Notes under the pieces: model-generated | Databases searched by the model: none | Told to the model about the DNA's origin: nothing | Seen by the model: only the letters and a program-made list of their open reading frames with translations | In this document: positions 6,813 through 16,106 of the stretch, piece after piece | Position numbering within the stretch: the first letter of the stretch is position 1 | Layout of the letters: the number at the start of each line of letters is the position of its first letter | Origin: DASXMX01 sp036794395 | GTDB lineage: Bacteria; Planctomycetota; Phycisphaerae; Tepidisphaerales; Tepidisphaeraceae | Length of the DNA: 23,634 nt | Assembly: GCA_036794395.1 (NCBI GenBank) | Contig: DAIRGS010000087.1 | Span: 1 to 23,634, forward strand | Reading direction: 5' to 3' | Made by a program: the position numbers and the translations under genes

Positions 6813-9800
6813 CAGGCGTTCGCCGCGAGCGCATATCCGCATTCGGTGGCGGTGGGCGACGTGAACGGAGATGGGCGCTCCGATCTGGTGGTCGCCAATT
6901 GGGGCTTGAACACGGTGAGCGTTTTGCTTGGCAACGGGAACGGCACGTTTCAGGGCCAGCAGACTTTCGCCACGGGTGTGACGCCGTTTTCGGTGGCGGT
7001 GACGGATGTGAATGGAGATGGCAAAGCTGATTTACTGGTCGCCAACGACGCGGCAAGCGGGAGCGTGAGCGTGCTGCTGGGCAACGGAAACGGCACATTT
7101 CAAGCGCAACTGACAGTCGGGACCGGATCGCGCACGACGTTCGTCGCGGCGGCGGATTTGAACGGGGACGGGAAGCGCGACCTTGCGGTTGCCAACGCGA
7201 TGAGCAATACGATTGGCGTATTGCTGGGCAACGGCAATGGCACGTTTCAGCCGCAAGTAACGTACCTGGGTGATGGGATCCCATGGGCATTGGCGGTTTC
7301 GGACGTGAATGGGGATGGCCGGCCGGACCTGGCGGTCGCGGATCTGGGAAGCAGGGTGAGCGTGTTTCTGGGGAACGGAAACGGGACTTTCCAACATCAG
7401 CAGAGTTTGGCGTACGACAGCCCGATTTCGATCGCCATCTCGGATTTGAATGGAGATGGGCGGACCGATCTGGTTTTCGCACAACGAAATGCCAATGACG
7501 TGGGAGTGCTGTTGAGCGATCTCCCGCCGACGGTGCTGTCCATTAATCGTACCGCGCCGGTGGGGCCGGGCACGACGGCGTCGAGCGTCACGTATACGGT
7601 GACTTTCAGCCAGTCCGTAAACGGCGTGGACGCGACGGATTTCAGCGTTGTCTCGGGCGGCGCGGTGGCGACGACACCCGTGGTGGTCAGCGGCAGCGGC
7701 GCGGTCTATACGGTGACCGTGAATGGCATAAGCGGCAGCGGGACGCTGGGGCTGAACCTGGTGGACGATGGAAGCATCCACAATTTTTTTGGCAGCGCGT
7801 TAACGCCGGGGGGCGTCGCCGGTTTTCAAAGTCAACAGACATTCACCAGCGGCTCATACCCCGATGCGGTGTTGGTGAGCGATGTGAACGGAGATGGCAA
7901 GCAGGATGCGGTCGTCGCCAATTTCAGCGGCAACAGCGTGAGCGTGTTGCTGGGCAATGGGAATGGCACCTTCCAGGGACAGAAGACGTTCGCCGTGGAT
8001 TCGCATCCGGTGTCAGTGGCGGTATCGGACCTGAACCTTGATGGCCGGGCGGATTTGGTGGTCGCCAACCTCAGCAGCGGGGATGTGAGCGTATTGCTCG
8101 GCAACGGTAACGGCACGTTTCAGCCGCAGGCGCAGATCTTCACGTTCTCATCGCCCTCGGCAGTAGCGCTGTCGGACGTGAACGGTGACGGCAAGCCCGA
8201 TCTGATCGTCGCCAATGAGCTATCCAACAAGCTAAGCGTGCTTTTGGGCAACGGCAACGGCACGTTTCAGGCACAGCAGACCTTTATCACGGGTTCATTG
8301 CCGTTCTCGATCGCGGCGACCGACGTCAATGGAGATGGCCGGCTCGACCTGGTGGTCGCCGACTATTCGGCGGTTAGCGTGCTGGTGGGCAATGGCAACG
8401 GGACATTTCAGCTTCAGCAGACCTTCGCTACTGTTTCAAATTCATTCTCCGTTGCGGTTGGGGACGTGAACCAGGACGGCAAAACGGATTTGGTAGTAGC
8501 GAATTTCAACGGCAGCCGGGTGAGTGTGCTGCTGGGAAATGGGATCGGGGCGTTTCAGGCGCAGCAGACTTACGTCACGGGCAAGAGCCGATCGGTGGCG
8601 ATCGCGGACGTAAACGGGGACGGCAAGCCTGATTTGGTCGTCACCGATTTCTACGGGGGGAACGTCGGCACACTCCTGGGCAATGGCAATGGAACCTTCC
8701 AACCGCAACAGACCCTTGCAGTGAGCACACAACCTTATTCCGCCGCGGTTGCTGACGTAAATGGGGACGGGCGGCTCGATCTGGTTGTCAGCAACCATGT
8801 CGCCGCCAGCAGCATCGGGGTGCTACTGGGCAACTCGAACGGCGATTTCAACGGACCGACTTATACCGTGGGCTTACCGATCCTCCCGTCGGTGTTGTCA
8901 ATCAATCGCACGGCGCCTGCGGGCCCGAACGCCACGGTGTCTACCGTGAGCTATACCGTCACGTTTTCCACGGCGGTAACTGGCGTGGACGCGAGCGATT
9001 TTGGGCTGGCGCTGGGCGGCGTGAGCGCGGCGACGCCGGTCGTGGTCAGTGGCGGCGGGGCGGTTTACACCGTTACCATCAACGGGATCGCCGGGAGCGG
9101 AACGCTCGGGTTGAACCTGGTGGATGATGGGAGCATTCGCGATCTGGCGGGCGATCGCCTGGTTGGCGCATCCATATCGTCACCGCAGACGTTCGCGGTG
9201 GGCGCCAATCCCTACTCGGTTGCCGCGGCGGACCTCAACGGGGACGGTCAAGCCGATGTTGTCACCGCCAATAAAGGCAGCGCGACCGTCAGCGTTCTGC
9301 TGGGCAATGGGAATGGGAGCTTTTCGGCGCAGCAGACGATTGCAGCCGGTTCGGGCCCGGACTCGGTCGCGGTGGCCGATGTCAATGGGGATGGCCGGCT
9401 CGATCTGGCGGTCGCGGATTTTTATGGCGGGGTCAGCGTGCTGCTGGGCAATGGCAATGGCAGCTTCCAGGCGGCGCAGAACTTCCCGGCCGGAGGATTT
9501 CCCGTTTCGGTAGGGATCTGTGATGTGAATCAGGACGGCAGGCCGGACGTGGTGGTGGTGAACCTAACGGGTAACGACCTGAGCGTGCTGCTGGGCAATG
9601 GCAACGGCACGTTTCAGGCGCAGCAGACATTCGCGGTCGGCGCATTGCCGGTCTCCCTGGTCATGGCGGACGTGAACGCCGACGGCAGGGCGGATCTTGT
9701 GGTGGCCAACCGCGGGGGCAATTCCGTGAGCGTGCTGCTGTCAAACGGGGATGGCACGTTTCAACCGCAACAGACGTTTGCCGGCAGCACATATCAGAAT

Positions 9801-10214
9801 GCGGTGGGCATTTCGGACGTCAATGGAGACGGCCGACCCGACCTGCTCTTCGCCAACCAGGGCGGGAATTCCGCCGGGGTGATGCTGGGGAACGGGAACG
9901 GCACTTTTCAAGCCGAGCAGACTTTCGCGGCCGGCTCCAATCCCCGGTCGATCGCGGCGTTGGACGTCAATGGAGATGGCCGGATCGACCTGGTTGTCGC
10001 CAACGCGGGAAACTCGATCAGCACGCTGCTGGGCAATGGCGATGGAACCTTCCAAACCCAGCAGACGATTGCCGTCGCGTATCCCAACAGCATCATCGCG
10101 GCCGATGTGAATGGCGACGGGAGGCCCGATGTCGTTGCCGCCAATGAGACGGCCAACGCGGTGAGCGTCCTGCTGGATAGCTCGGGGAACTTTACCGGCC
10201 AGCTCTACACGATC
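4107..10214 (+). repeat. P1 blade array: 35 blades in five groups of seven
   Basis: The repeat unit is about 147 bp (49 residues); for example successive TTCCA(G/A) starts fall at 4107 and 4254. Counting DxNxDG loops by eye gives seven in each block: 4107-5129, 5433-6503, 6504-7520, 7824-8870 and 9174-10214. Ig-like domains at 5130-5432, 7521-7823 and 8871-9173 separate most blocks; each is about 101 codons. The third block contains the TAA at 6810-6812 between its second and third blades. Blade sequences are highly similar in protein but vary at synonymous sites. Confidence 0.9.
6810..6812 (+). other. In-frame TAA that splits the P1 locus
   Basis: The frame reads F-Q-A-stop-Q-A-F-A-A-S. In the other blades this position is normally Gln (FQAQQTF), so the parsimonious origin is one C-to-T change, CAA to TAA, at 6810. 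There is no length change, and the reading frame, blade register and coding signal continue unbroken on both sides. Confidence 0.9.
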
Positions 10215-11153
10215 ATGGATGGCCAAACCCTCAACGGCACGGCAGGCAATGATAACATCACACTGATCCAGGACAGTGACCACATTCACATTGATTGGAC
10301 AGGGCCGGGCGGGCCGGGGCAGATACTCATCAACGATGTGGCGGGATTGACCATCACCGGCAACGGCGGGAACGATGTCGTCTTCCTGGATAACACCAAC
10401 GGGAATCCGCTGCCCAATACCCTTCACTTCAACGGCACGTTCACCATCAATGGATTGCAGGGGACCAATCCTCTGGCGAACACCAACCTTGAAATCGGCC
10501 GCAGCACGCTGTTCATCAACAAGGTGAATCTTGGAGCCGATCCCGCTGCCAGGAATCTCATCAGTACGTATCTGGCCAACGGGTATAATGGCGGAGCCTG
10601 GACGGGTGTGCCAACGGTCTCGACCGGCGTCATCACCTCAACCCCGGCTAAGAACAACGTTAACCACAACACCGGCATCGGATGGGCTGATTCCTCGGAT
10701 GGAACGGGTGCGAACACAAATGCCAACACCATCGAACTGAAGTACACGCTCAATGGTGATGCCACGCTCAACGGAGTCGTGGATATCTTCGATCTCAACG
10801 CCTTGCTGCCGCACTTCAATGGCGCTGGCGACTGGACGGGTGGCGACAGCACGTATACCGGGACCGTGGACATTTTCGATCTCAACGCGCTGTTGCCGAA
10901 CTTCAACACCGTGCTGGGCGCCCAGATCGCGTCGGCCATATCGGGCGCAGCGGGCGCGACGAGCCCAGCCACGGCAATGATGCCGACGACCACAACCACG
11001 CCTGCGGCTGCCGTGCTGGCGGCGGCTGCGGCGGCGGGTGAGACGACGCCGGCTTTGCAGGTGCCTGGTGGAGATATGGGAACCAATCCTGTTGATTCCT
11101 GGTCCGCGGGGGCGACGCCTCCGCGGAAACATCGGAGGCATTCGGGCAAGTGA
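6846..11153 (+). CDS. Giant FG-GAP/VCBS propeller protein P1, C-terminal part with dockerin
   Basis: This is the same frame as 3981-6812, resuming after the TAA; coding similarity actually begins at 6813. The first possible start is a GTG at 6846 inside a blade, with no ribosome-binding site, so independent translation is unlikely. From 6846 it has 1435 codons: five blades completing the third propeller (1-225), Ig-like (226-326), a seven-bladed propeller (327-675), Ig-like (676-776), a seven-bladed propeller (777-1123), a beta-rich region (1124-1303) with GTAGNDNITL, GGNDVVFLDN and FNGTFTINGLQGTNPLANT, and a dockerin-like pair (1304-1354). Both halves of the pair carry VDIFDLNALLP. The tail is Ala/Thr-rich and ends in basic RKHRRHSGK. 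The dockerin and tail match P2 closely. Dockerin motifs bind calcium and often a cohesin; no cohesin is encoded in this window. Joined to the upstream part it gives 2390 codons. Confidence 0.83.
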   Translation: MAVGDVNGDGRSDLVVANWGLNTVSVLLGNGNGTFQGQQTFATGVTPFSVAVTDVNGDGKADLLVANDAASGSVSVLLGNGNGTFQAQLTVGTGSRTTFVAAADLNGDGKRDLAVANAMSNTIGVLLGNGNGTFQPQVTYLGDGIPWALAVSDVNGDGRPDLAVADLGSRVSVFLGNGNGTFQHQQSLAYDSPISIAISDLNGDGRTDLVFAQRNANDVGVLLSDLPPTVLSINRTAPVGPGTTASSVTYTVTFSQSVNGVDATDFSVVSGGAVATTPVVVSGSGAVYTVTVNGISGSGTLGLNLVDDGSIHNFFGSALTPGGVAGFQSQQTFTSGSYPDAVLVSDVNGDGKQDAVVANFSGNSVSVLLGNGNGTFQGQKTFAVDSHPVSVAVSDLNLDGRADLVVANLSSGDVSVLLGNGNGTFQPQAQIFTFSSPSAVALSDVNGDGKPDLIVANELSNKLSVLLGNGNGTFQAQQTFITGSLPFSIAATDVNGDGRLDLVVADYSAVSVLVGNGNGTFQLQQTFATVSNSFSVAVGDVNQDGKTDLVVANFNGSRVSVLLGNGIGAFQAQQTYVTGKSRSVAIADVNGDGKPDLVVTDFYGGNVGTLLGNGNGTFQPQQTLAVSTQPYSAAVADVNGDGRLDLVVSNHVAASSIGVLLGNSNGDFNGPTYTVGLPILPSVLSINRTAPAGPNATVSTVSYTVTFSTAVTGVDASDFGLALGGVSAATPVVVSGGGAVYTVTINGIAGSGTLGLNLVDDGSIRDLAGDRLVGASISSPQTFAVGANPYSVAAADLNGDGQADVVTANKGSATVSVLLGNGNGSFSAQQTIAAGSGPDSVAVADVNGDGRLDLAVADFYGGVSVLLGNGNGSFQAAQNFPAGGFPVSVGICDVNQDGRPDVVVVNLTGNDLSVLLGNGNGTFQAQQTFAVGALPVSLVMADVNADGRADLVVANRGGNSVSVLLSNGDGTFQPQQTFAGSTYQNAVGISDVNGDGRPDLLFANQGGNSAGVMLGNGNGTFQAEQTFAAGSNPRSIAALDVNGDGRIDLVVANAGNSISTLLGNGDGTFQTQQTIAVAYPNSIIAADVNGDGRPDVVAANETANAVSVLLDSSGNFTGQLYTIMDGQTLNGTAGNDNITLIQDSDHIHIDWTGPGGPGQILINDVAGLTITGNGGNDVVFLDNTNGNPLPNTLHFNGTFTINGLQGTNPLANTNLEIGRSTLFINKVNLGADPAARNLISTYLANGYNGGAWTGVPTVSTGVITSTPAKNNVNHNTGIGWADSSDGTGANTNANTIELKYTLNGDATLNGVVDIFDLNALLPHFNGAGDWTGGDSTYTGTVDIFDLNALLPNFNTVLGAQIASAISGAAGATSPATAMMPTTTTTPAAAVLAAAAAAGETTPALQVPGGDMGTNPVDSWSAGATPPRKHRRHSGK

Positions 11154-11492
11154 CGCGACGAACGGGGATCGGGCGAGGGCGGGGGGAGGAGAATGGTCCA
11201 CAAGTCTCAGGCAGGTGCGCTCGTTAAGATGCCGCAATGGCGGGTACCCGGTTTCATCAAAAATTTACTTGCCCTGCTTCTCCTGACCCTTAGAATTGCG
11301 GTCATCTTGGAAATAACTGCCGAACGGCGCGGGTGACTCGGCAGCGTTTCTGTTTCGTTGACGATTGCTGGGACGGTTGGTTGGGACCGCCAAGCTGAGA
11401 CCGGAGCGCACCCGCCTTGATTTGAGATGCTGCGCGTAGCACACCCCGGGGCCGTGCGGGGCGAGGTTGTGGAACCGGAAAGGAAGTGGAAG
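11154..11492. other. Intergenic region between P1 and P2, no gene seen
   Basis: These 339 bases show no convincing ORF or RNA gene. The longer open frames here run antisense into the P2 blades and have no family pattern. No strong terminator follows the P1 stop; the nearest hairpin, TCCGCGG/CCGCGGA at 11103-11127, lies inside the coding end and lacks a T-run. AAGGAAG at 11480-11486 is the ribosome-binding site of P2. Confidence 0.6.
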
Positions 11493-14400
11493 ATGTCCAT
11501 TTCGAGTTGGATCGAGGGCGTGGGTCGGGAGACGGCGGCTCGGTTGGGGGGTTGTGGGCGGTTGCGGCGGCGGATCGGCGCGATGGGCGGGGCATGCTGT
11601 GTGGAGGGGCTGGAACGACGGCTGTTTCTCTCCTCGGCGATCGCCGCGTTCCAGGCCCAACAGACCTTCGCCGCCGGCCCAAACCCGAATTTCGTCGCGG
11701 TGGCAGACGTGAATGCGGACGGAAAGCCGGACCTCGTGGTCGCCAACGGCAACGGAGTGGAAGTCCTGCTGGGCAACGGCAATGGCACCTTTCAGGCCCA
11801 GCAAACGATCTCCGCCGGCTCGAGACTTTCGTCGGTAGCGGACGTGAACGGAGATGGTAAGCCCGATCTTCTCGTGGTGGTGTCGGGTGTGTCGGTGGGG
11901 GTGCTGCTGGGCAATGGCAACGGTACCTTTCAGCCCCTTCGGACCTTCGCCACGGGCATCGGCTCGGTTTCCGTCGCCGCGTCAGACGTCAACGGAGATG
12001 GCAGGCTCGACCTCATCGTCGACAACTACAACAGCAAGACGATCAGCGTCCTGCTGGGGAACGGCAACGGCGCCTTCCAGGCCCAGCAGACCTTCTCGAC
12101 CGGCGATTCATCCTCCGGGTATCCGCGTTCGGCGGTGGTGTGGGATGTAAACGGAGACGGCCGACCCGACGTGCTCGTCGCCAATGGAGGTCCGGGCGCC
12201 GGTGCGGTGGGCGTGCTGCTGGGCAATGGCAACGGCACCTTCGGGGCCCCGGAGACGGTAGCCACGTTCGCGCCGTTGACCGTCGCGGTGGCGGACCTGA
12301 ACGGGGATGGGAAGGCAGACGTCGTGGTCGGCCATGAGGCCATCGCGGGCAACGTCGTTGGTGTGATGCTCGGTAACGGCAACGGCACATTCCAGGCCGA
12401 GCAGACGTTCGCTGCCGCCGGCGCGGCTTCCGTAGCCGTGGCAGACGTGAACGGCGACGGAAGGCCCGATCTGATTGTGCCCGATCAGACCGCCGTGGGC
12501 GTGCTGCTGGGCAACGGCAACGGCACCTTCCAGGCCCAGCAGACCTTCGCCGCCGGCGCGTCCCCTCGCTCTGTCACGGTGGCGGACGTGAACGGGGACG
12601 GCAGGCTCGACCTGGTCATCGCCAACTACGGCAGCAACAGCGTGAGCGTGCTGCTGGGCGACGTGCCGCCGGTGGTGCTGTCGATCAACCGAACCAACCC
12701 GCCCGGCCCCATCACCAGCGACGCCAGCGTTAGTTACACCGTCACCTTCAACGAGCCGGTCGCCGGCGTGGACGCCAGCGACTTTGCCGTGGCAAGCAGC
12801 GGCGTAAGCACCACGCCGCCGGTAGTGATCAGTGGCGGCGGCGCGGTTTACACGGTGACCATCAACGGAATCGCCGGTACCGGGACGCTCGGTCTGAATC
12901 TTGTAGATGACGGCAGCATCAAGGACGCGGCCGGCAATCCGCTCCAGCCGGGCGGCGCCAATTCCTTCCAAAGCCAACAGACCTTCGCCACCGGCTTATT
13001 CCCGCTCGGGCTGGCCATGTCGGACTTGAACGGCGACGGCAAGGCTGACCTGGTCACGGCCAACTCGACCACCAGCGCGGTCAGCGTTCTGCTGGGCAAC
13101 GGCAATGGCACGTTCCAGGCCCGACAGACTTACGCCTGCGGCACCAAGCCATCCGCTGTCGCGATCGTGGACGTGAATGCCGATGGAAAGGCGGACCTGA
13201 TCGTCGCTAACGCCAACAGCAACAACATTAGCATTCTGCTGGGCAACGGCAACGGAACCTTCCAAATCCAGCAGACGTTGGCCACCGGTACCAGTCCGCG
13301 ATCCATCGCGGTGGCGGACGTGAACGGGGACGGAAGGCCCGACCTGCTCGTGGGCAATTACAGCGCCAACGTGAGTGTGCTGCTGGGAAACGGCAACGGC
13401 ACCTTCCAGACCCAGACCGCCTCCGCCGGCTCGCAACTGCTCTCGGTCGCGGCGGCGGACTTCAACGGGGACGGGAAACCCGACCTGGTGGTCACCAATT
13501 ATGGGAGCAACACCGTCAGCGTGTTGCTGGGCAATGGCAATGGTACGTTCCAGACCGCAAAAACATTTCCCGTGGGGAACTTCCCGCGATCGCTTGCGGT
13601 GGCGGACGTGAATGGTGATGGGAAGCTCGACTTGGCCATCGCCAATGAATTCAGCACCGCCGTGAGCGTGCTGCTTGGAAACGGCGATGGCACCTTCCAG
13701 AACCAACAAACCTTCGGTGTCGGCACGTCTCCTTTCTTCGTCGCGCTGTCGGATGTGAACGGCGACGGCAGGCCTGACGTGATCTGCGCCAACTACCGCG
13801 GGGCCGGAGTGAGCGTGCTCCTGGGCAACGGCAACGGCTCGTTTCAGAGCCAGCAGTCTTTCGTCACCGGCATACAGCCCTCTTCTCTGGTGACATCGGA
13901 CGTCAACGGGGACGGCAGACTCGATGTTGCCGTCATAAGCAGCGCACTTACCGGCTCGGTGAGCGTGCTGCTGGGCAACTCGAACGGCAATTTCGCGGGA
14001 CCGGGGTATACGATCGTCGCCAGCCTGGACACCATCACCGGCACCGCCGGCATCGATCAAATCACGCTGATTCGGGATCCGGATCTCACACATATCGACT
14101 GGACGATCGGCACGACCATGGGCCAGATGTTGATCAACGACGCCAATGGCCTGACCATCACCGGCAACGGCGGGAACGATGTGATTACGCTGGATTACTC
14201 GAATGGGAATCCACTGCCTAACAGGTTGCATTTGAACGGCACATTCACGATCAATGGCTTGCAGGGGACCAATCCTCTGGCGAACACGAGTCTGGAGATC
14301 GGCAGGAGCACCGTATTCGTGAACTACGGCAATGCCGGGGCTGATGTCGCCACCAAGGCGTTGATCAGGACGTATCTGGCCAACGGGTATAATGGCGGAG

Positions 14401-14951
14401 CCTGGACGGGTGTGCCAACGGTCTCAACCGGCGTCATCACTTCGACGCCGGCTAAGAACAACATCAACCACAACACCGGCATCGGCTGGGCTGATTCCTC
14501 GGATGGAACGGGCGTGAACACCACCGCGAATACCATCGAGTTGAAGTACACGCTCAACGGTGATGCCACGCTCAACGGAACGGTGGATATTTTCGACCTC
14601 AACGCGCTATTGCCGCACTTCAACGGCAGCGGCGATTGGACCAGTGGCGACAGCACTTACACCGGTACGGTGGACATCTTTGACCTCAATGCGTTGCTGC
14701 CGAACTTCAATACCAACCTGGGGGCACAGCTCACCCCTTCCACGAAAGTAGGAACGGTGGCAGCACCGACCGGGGCCAACGGAGCGGCGGCGGCTTGGGT
14801 TGCGCCGGTGACAAAGCCGGTAGTATCGGTGTCAGTAACGGATGCAACTTCATCGGGGGATGTGACGGCGGATGCGGGGGTCGGGATGCGCGGGCATCAT
14901 AAACAACCGAAGCGGTCGCGGCGTTTGGATGGTGGGCGTGATCGGGGGTAG
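11493..14951 (+). CDS. Giant FG-GAP/VCBS propeller protein P2 with LEPR-XLL-like N-terminus and dockerin
   Basis: P2 has 1152 residues from the ATG at 11493, chosen over the upstream in-frame ATG at 11427 because AAGGAAG (11480-11486) precedes it by 6 bases. Residues 1-37 are basic, with a cysteine pair before VEGLERRLFLSSAI (about 38-51). Then come a seven-bladed propeller (53-390), an Ig-like domain (391-491), a second seven-bladed propeller (492-841), a beta-rich region (842-1022) with GTAGIDQITLIRDPD and LNGTFTINGLQGTNP, and a dockerin-like pair (1023-1073) of the form GDATLNGTVDIFDLNALLP. The tail ends in a Lys/Arg/His-rich stretch (GHHKQPKRSRR). It is the simplest of the three paralogues and shows the basic unit. 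No transmembrane helix, sortase motif or enzyme domain is seen. It is likely exported, with calcium holding each blade loop; the biological role is unknown. Confidence 0.92.
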   Translation: MSISSWIEGVGRETAARLGGCGRLRRRIGAMGGACCVEGLERRLFLSSAIAAFQAQQTFAAGPNPNFVAVADVNADGKPDLVVANGNGVEVLLGNGNGTFQAQQTISAGSRLSSVADVNGDGKPDLLVVVSGVSVGVLLGNGNGTFQPLRTFATGIGSVSVAASDVNGDGRLDLIVDNYNSKTISVLLGNGNGAFQAQQTFSTGDSSSGYPRSAVVWDVNGDGRPDVLVANGGPGAGAVGVLLGNGNGTFGAPETVATFAPLTVAVADLNGDGKADVVVGHEAIAGNVVGVMLGNGNGTFQAEQTFAAAGAASVAVADVNGDGRPDLIVPDQTAVGVLLGNGNGTFQAQQTFAAGASPRSVTVADVNGDGRLDLVIANYGSNSVSVLLGDVPPVVLSINRTNPPGPITSDASVSYTVTFNEPVAGVDASDFAVASSGVSTTPPVVISGGGAVYTVTINGIAGTGTLGLNLVDDGSIKDAAGNPLQPGGANSFQSQQTFATGLFPLGLAMSDLNGDGKADLVTANSTTSAVSVLLGNGNGTFQARQTYACGTKPSAVAIVDVNADGKADLIVANANSNNISILLGNGNGTFQIQQTLATGTSPRSIAVADVNGDGRPDLLVGNYSANVSVLLGNGNGTFQTQTASAGSQLLSVAAADFNGDGKPDLVVTNYGSNTVSVLLGNGNGTFQTAKTFPVGNFPRSLAVADVNGDGKLDLAIANEFSTAVSVLLGNGDGTFQNQQTFGVGTSPFFVALSDVNGDGRPDVICANYRGAGVSVLLGNGNGSFQSQQSFVTGIQPSSLVTSDVNGDGRLDVAVISSALTGSVSVLLGNSNGNFAGPGYTIVASLDTITGTAGIDQITLIRDPDLTHIDWTIGTTMGQMLINDANGLTITGNGGNDVITLDYSNGNPLPNRLHLNGTFTINGLQGTNPLANTSLEIGRSTVFVNYGNAGADVATKALIRTYLANGYNGGAWTGVPTVSTGVITSTPAKNNINHNTGIGWADSSDGTGVNTTANTIELKYTLNGDATLNGTVDIFDLNALLPHFNGSGDWTSGDSTYTGTVDIFDLNALLPNFNTNLGAQLTPSTKVGTVAAPTGANGAAAAWVAPVTKPVVSVSVTDATSSGDVTADAGVGMRGHHKQPKRSRRLDGGRDRG
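11649..14015 (+). repeat. P2 blade array: 14 blades in two groups of seven
   Basis: Blocks lie at 11649-12662 and 12966-14015, with one Ig-like domain of 101 codons between them (12663-12965). Each block has seven DxNxDG loops. The first block ends VSVLLGDVPPVVLSINRT, running straight into the Ig domain; the second ends NSNGNFAGPGYTI, the closing form that also precedes the C-terminal region in P1 and P3. P2 blades favour GGC and AAC codons in the LLGNGNGTF motif. Confidence 0.9.
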
Positions 14952-15268
14952 AGAATTGCCTGTGATTCGGCACGAATCCGGTGCGTGGGCGCAGAGGGAG
15001 GGGGGTTGTTCGGGATTCTACGGAGCGAATTGCAGCGATCTGAATCCGGGGCGGCGCCGAGTACGGCTCTGCCACCGGCGTGGGGGTTTTCTCGGTGCGT
15101 TATGGCGCTCGAGTTTTTGGGAAGCGGCTTGGGAATCAATTTTCCAGTAGCACGTGATTGCGCACAGCTATTTTAAAAGCGGGAATCGTTTCGGTCGTTT
15201 GAACGAAGCGGGTGATGGCGGGGTATACAGGGGATCGAGACTTCACCTCTTTTTAACTTGGGCTCACC
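14952..15268. other. Intergenic region between P2 and the DUF1080-like gene, no gene seen
   Basis: These 317 bases contain only short open frames without family patterns and no recognisable RNA gene. The last 130 bases before 15269 include A/T-richer patches (for example CTATTTTAAAAG near 15170) that may hold the promoter of the next gene, but no clear -35/-10 pair is seen. Confidence 0.5.
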
Positions 15269-16009
15269 ATGATCAAGCGCTTTCTCATTATTCCCATCTT
15301 ATTTCTGACTGTTGGTGCGTTCGCGGCGGAGTTGCCGCGGATTCCTTCGGATTCGATCGCCAAGAAGAAGGACCTGCTGTTTTCGGATGATTTTGAGCGG
15401 TCGGAATTGGGGAAGGCGTGGGGGCCGGTGGTGCCGACGTACACGCTCGAGAATGGGACGTTGAAGGGCACGCAGACGCGGGTGAATGCGCCGGCGGCCG
15501 ATGGCAAGCCGGCGGTGGTGGGGCATAACGCGGTTATTGGGACGGATGTGCCGACCAAGGACAGCGTGGTGCAGTTTCGGTTTCGGTTTGCGGGGGCGAC
15601 GGCGCTGTCGGCGGAGTTTGACGATCGGAAATACACCGGGTCGCATTATGGGCATATCTGCCGGGTGGTGGTCACGCAGAAGGATGTGACGCTGCGCGAC
15701 GAGAAGGATGGGTCGATGCGCAATGATATTTACGCGATGACCGATCCGAGCAAGCGGGCGGAGAAAAACGCGATGCTTAAGGGCCGCAGCGCGGTGTTTC
15801 CGGTGAAGCTGGAAGCGGAAAAATGGTACACGCTGGAATTGGAGACGGCGGGGGATTCGATGCGCGCGACGATTGATGGCAAGCCGGTGGCGTTTTTGAA
15901 GTCGTCGGGGATCGCGCACGCGACGAAGTCGAAAGTTGAATTTGGGTGCGCGGGGAAAGATGGGTTCTTCGACGATATCAAGATCTGGAATGCACAAGCC
16001 GCCAAGTAG
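15269..16009 (+). CDS. Secreted DUF1080-like (3-keto-disaccharide hydrolase / LamG-fold) protein
   Basis: This 246-residue protein starts with a classical Sec signal peptide: MIKR, a hydrophobic core FLIIPILFLTVGAF, and a likely cleavage after AFA or AFAA (19-20). The mature part resembles the DUF1080/concanavalin-like beta-sandwich family common in planctomycetes: LLFSDDFERSELGKAW near 32-47, ENGTLKGTQ in a strand, VQFRFRF, KWYTLELETAGDSMRATIDGK, and a final FFDDIKIWNA. Family members have been linked to hydrolysis of 3-keto-disaccharides or glycan binding, but no catalytic residue can be confirmed here. It lies between giant genes P2 and P3 on the same strand, 317 bases after P2, so it is probably separately transcribed. 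The start ATG lacks a strong ribosome-binding site, but the signal peptide fixes it. It favours G-ending codons, like P3. Confidence 0.8.
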   Translation: MIKRFLIIPILFLTVGAFAAELPRIPSDSIAKKKDLLFSDDFERSELGKAWGPVVPTYTLENGTLKGTQTRVNAPAADGKPAVVGHNAVIGTDVPTKDSVVQFRFRFAGATALSAEFDDRKYTGSHYGHICRVVVTQKDVTLRDEKDGSMRNDIYAMTDPSKRAEKNAMLKGRSAVFPVKLEAEKWYTLELETAGDSMRATIDGKPVAFLKSSGIAHATKSKVEFGCAGKDGFFDDIKIWNAQAAK

Positions 16010-16106
16010 TGAACGATTGAATGCGGATACATTCAGTGCGGGGCAATCGACAGGATTTTCACCACGGAGGCACTGAGGACACGGAGAAATACGACAACGA
16101 ATGAAC

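Noticed and set aside
4107..10214. Regular repeats of about 147 bp considered as a CRISPR-like or satellite array
   Set aside because: The period equals one 49-residue blade, the frame stays open, and variation is mostly synonymous, so this is protein-coding repetition.
10215..10400. GTAGNDNITL and GGNDVVFLDN considered as RTX (hemolysin-type) calcium repeats for type I secretion
   Set aside because: Only isolated matches occur, with no run of GGxGxDxUx nonapeptides and no type I secretion genes nearby; the same segment is a shared C-terminal beta domain in all three paralogues.
11103..11127. TCCGCGG/CCGCGGA hairpin as the P1 terminator
   Set aside because: It lies inside the coding sequence before the stop codon and has no T-run.
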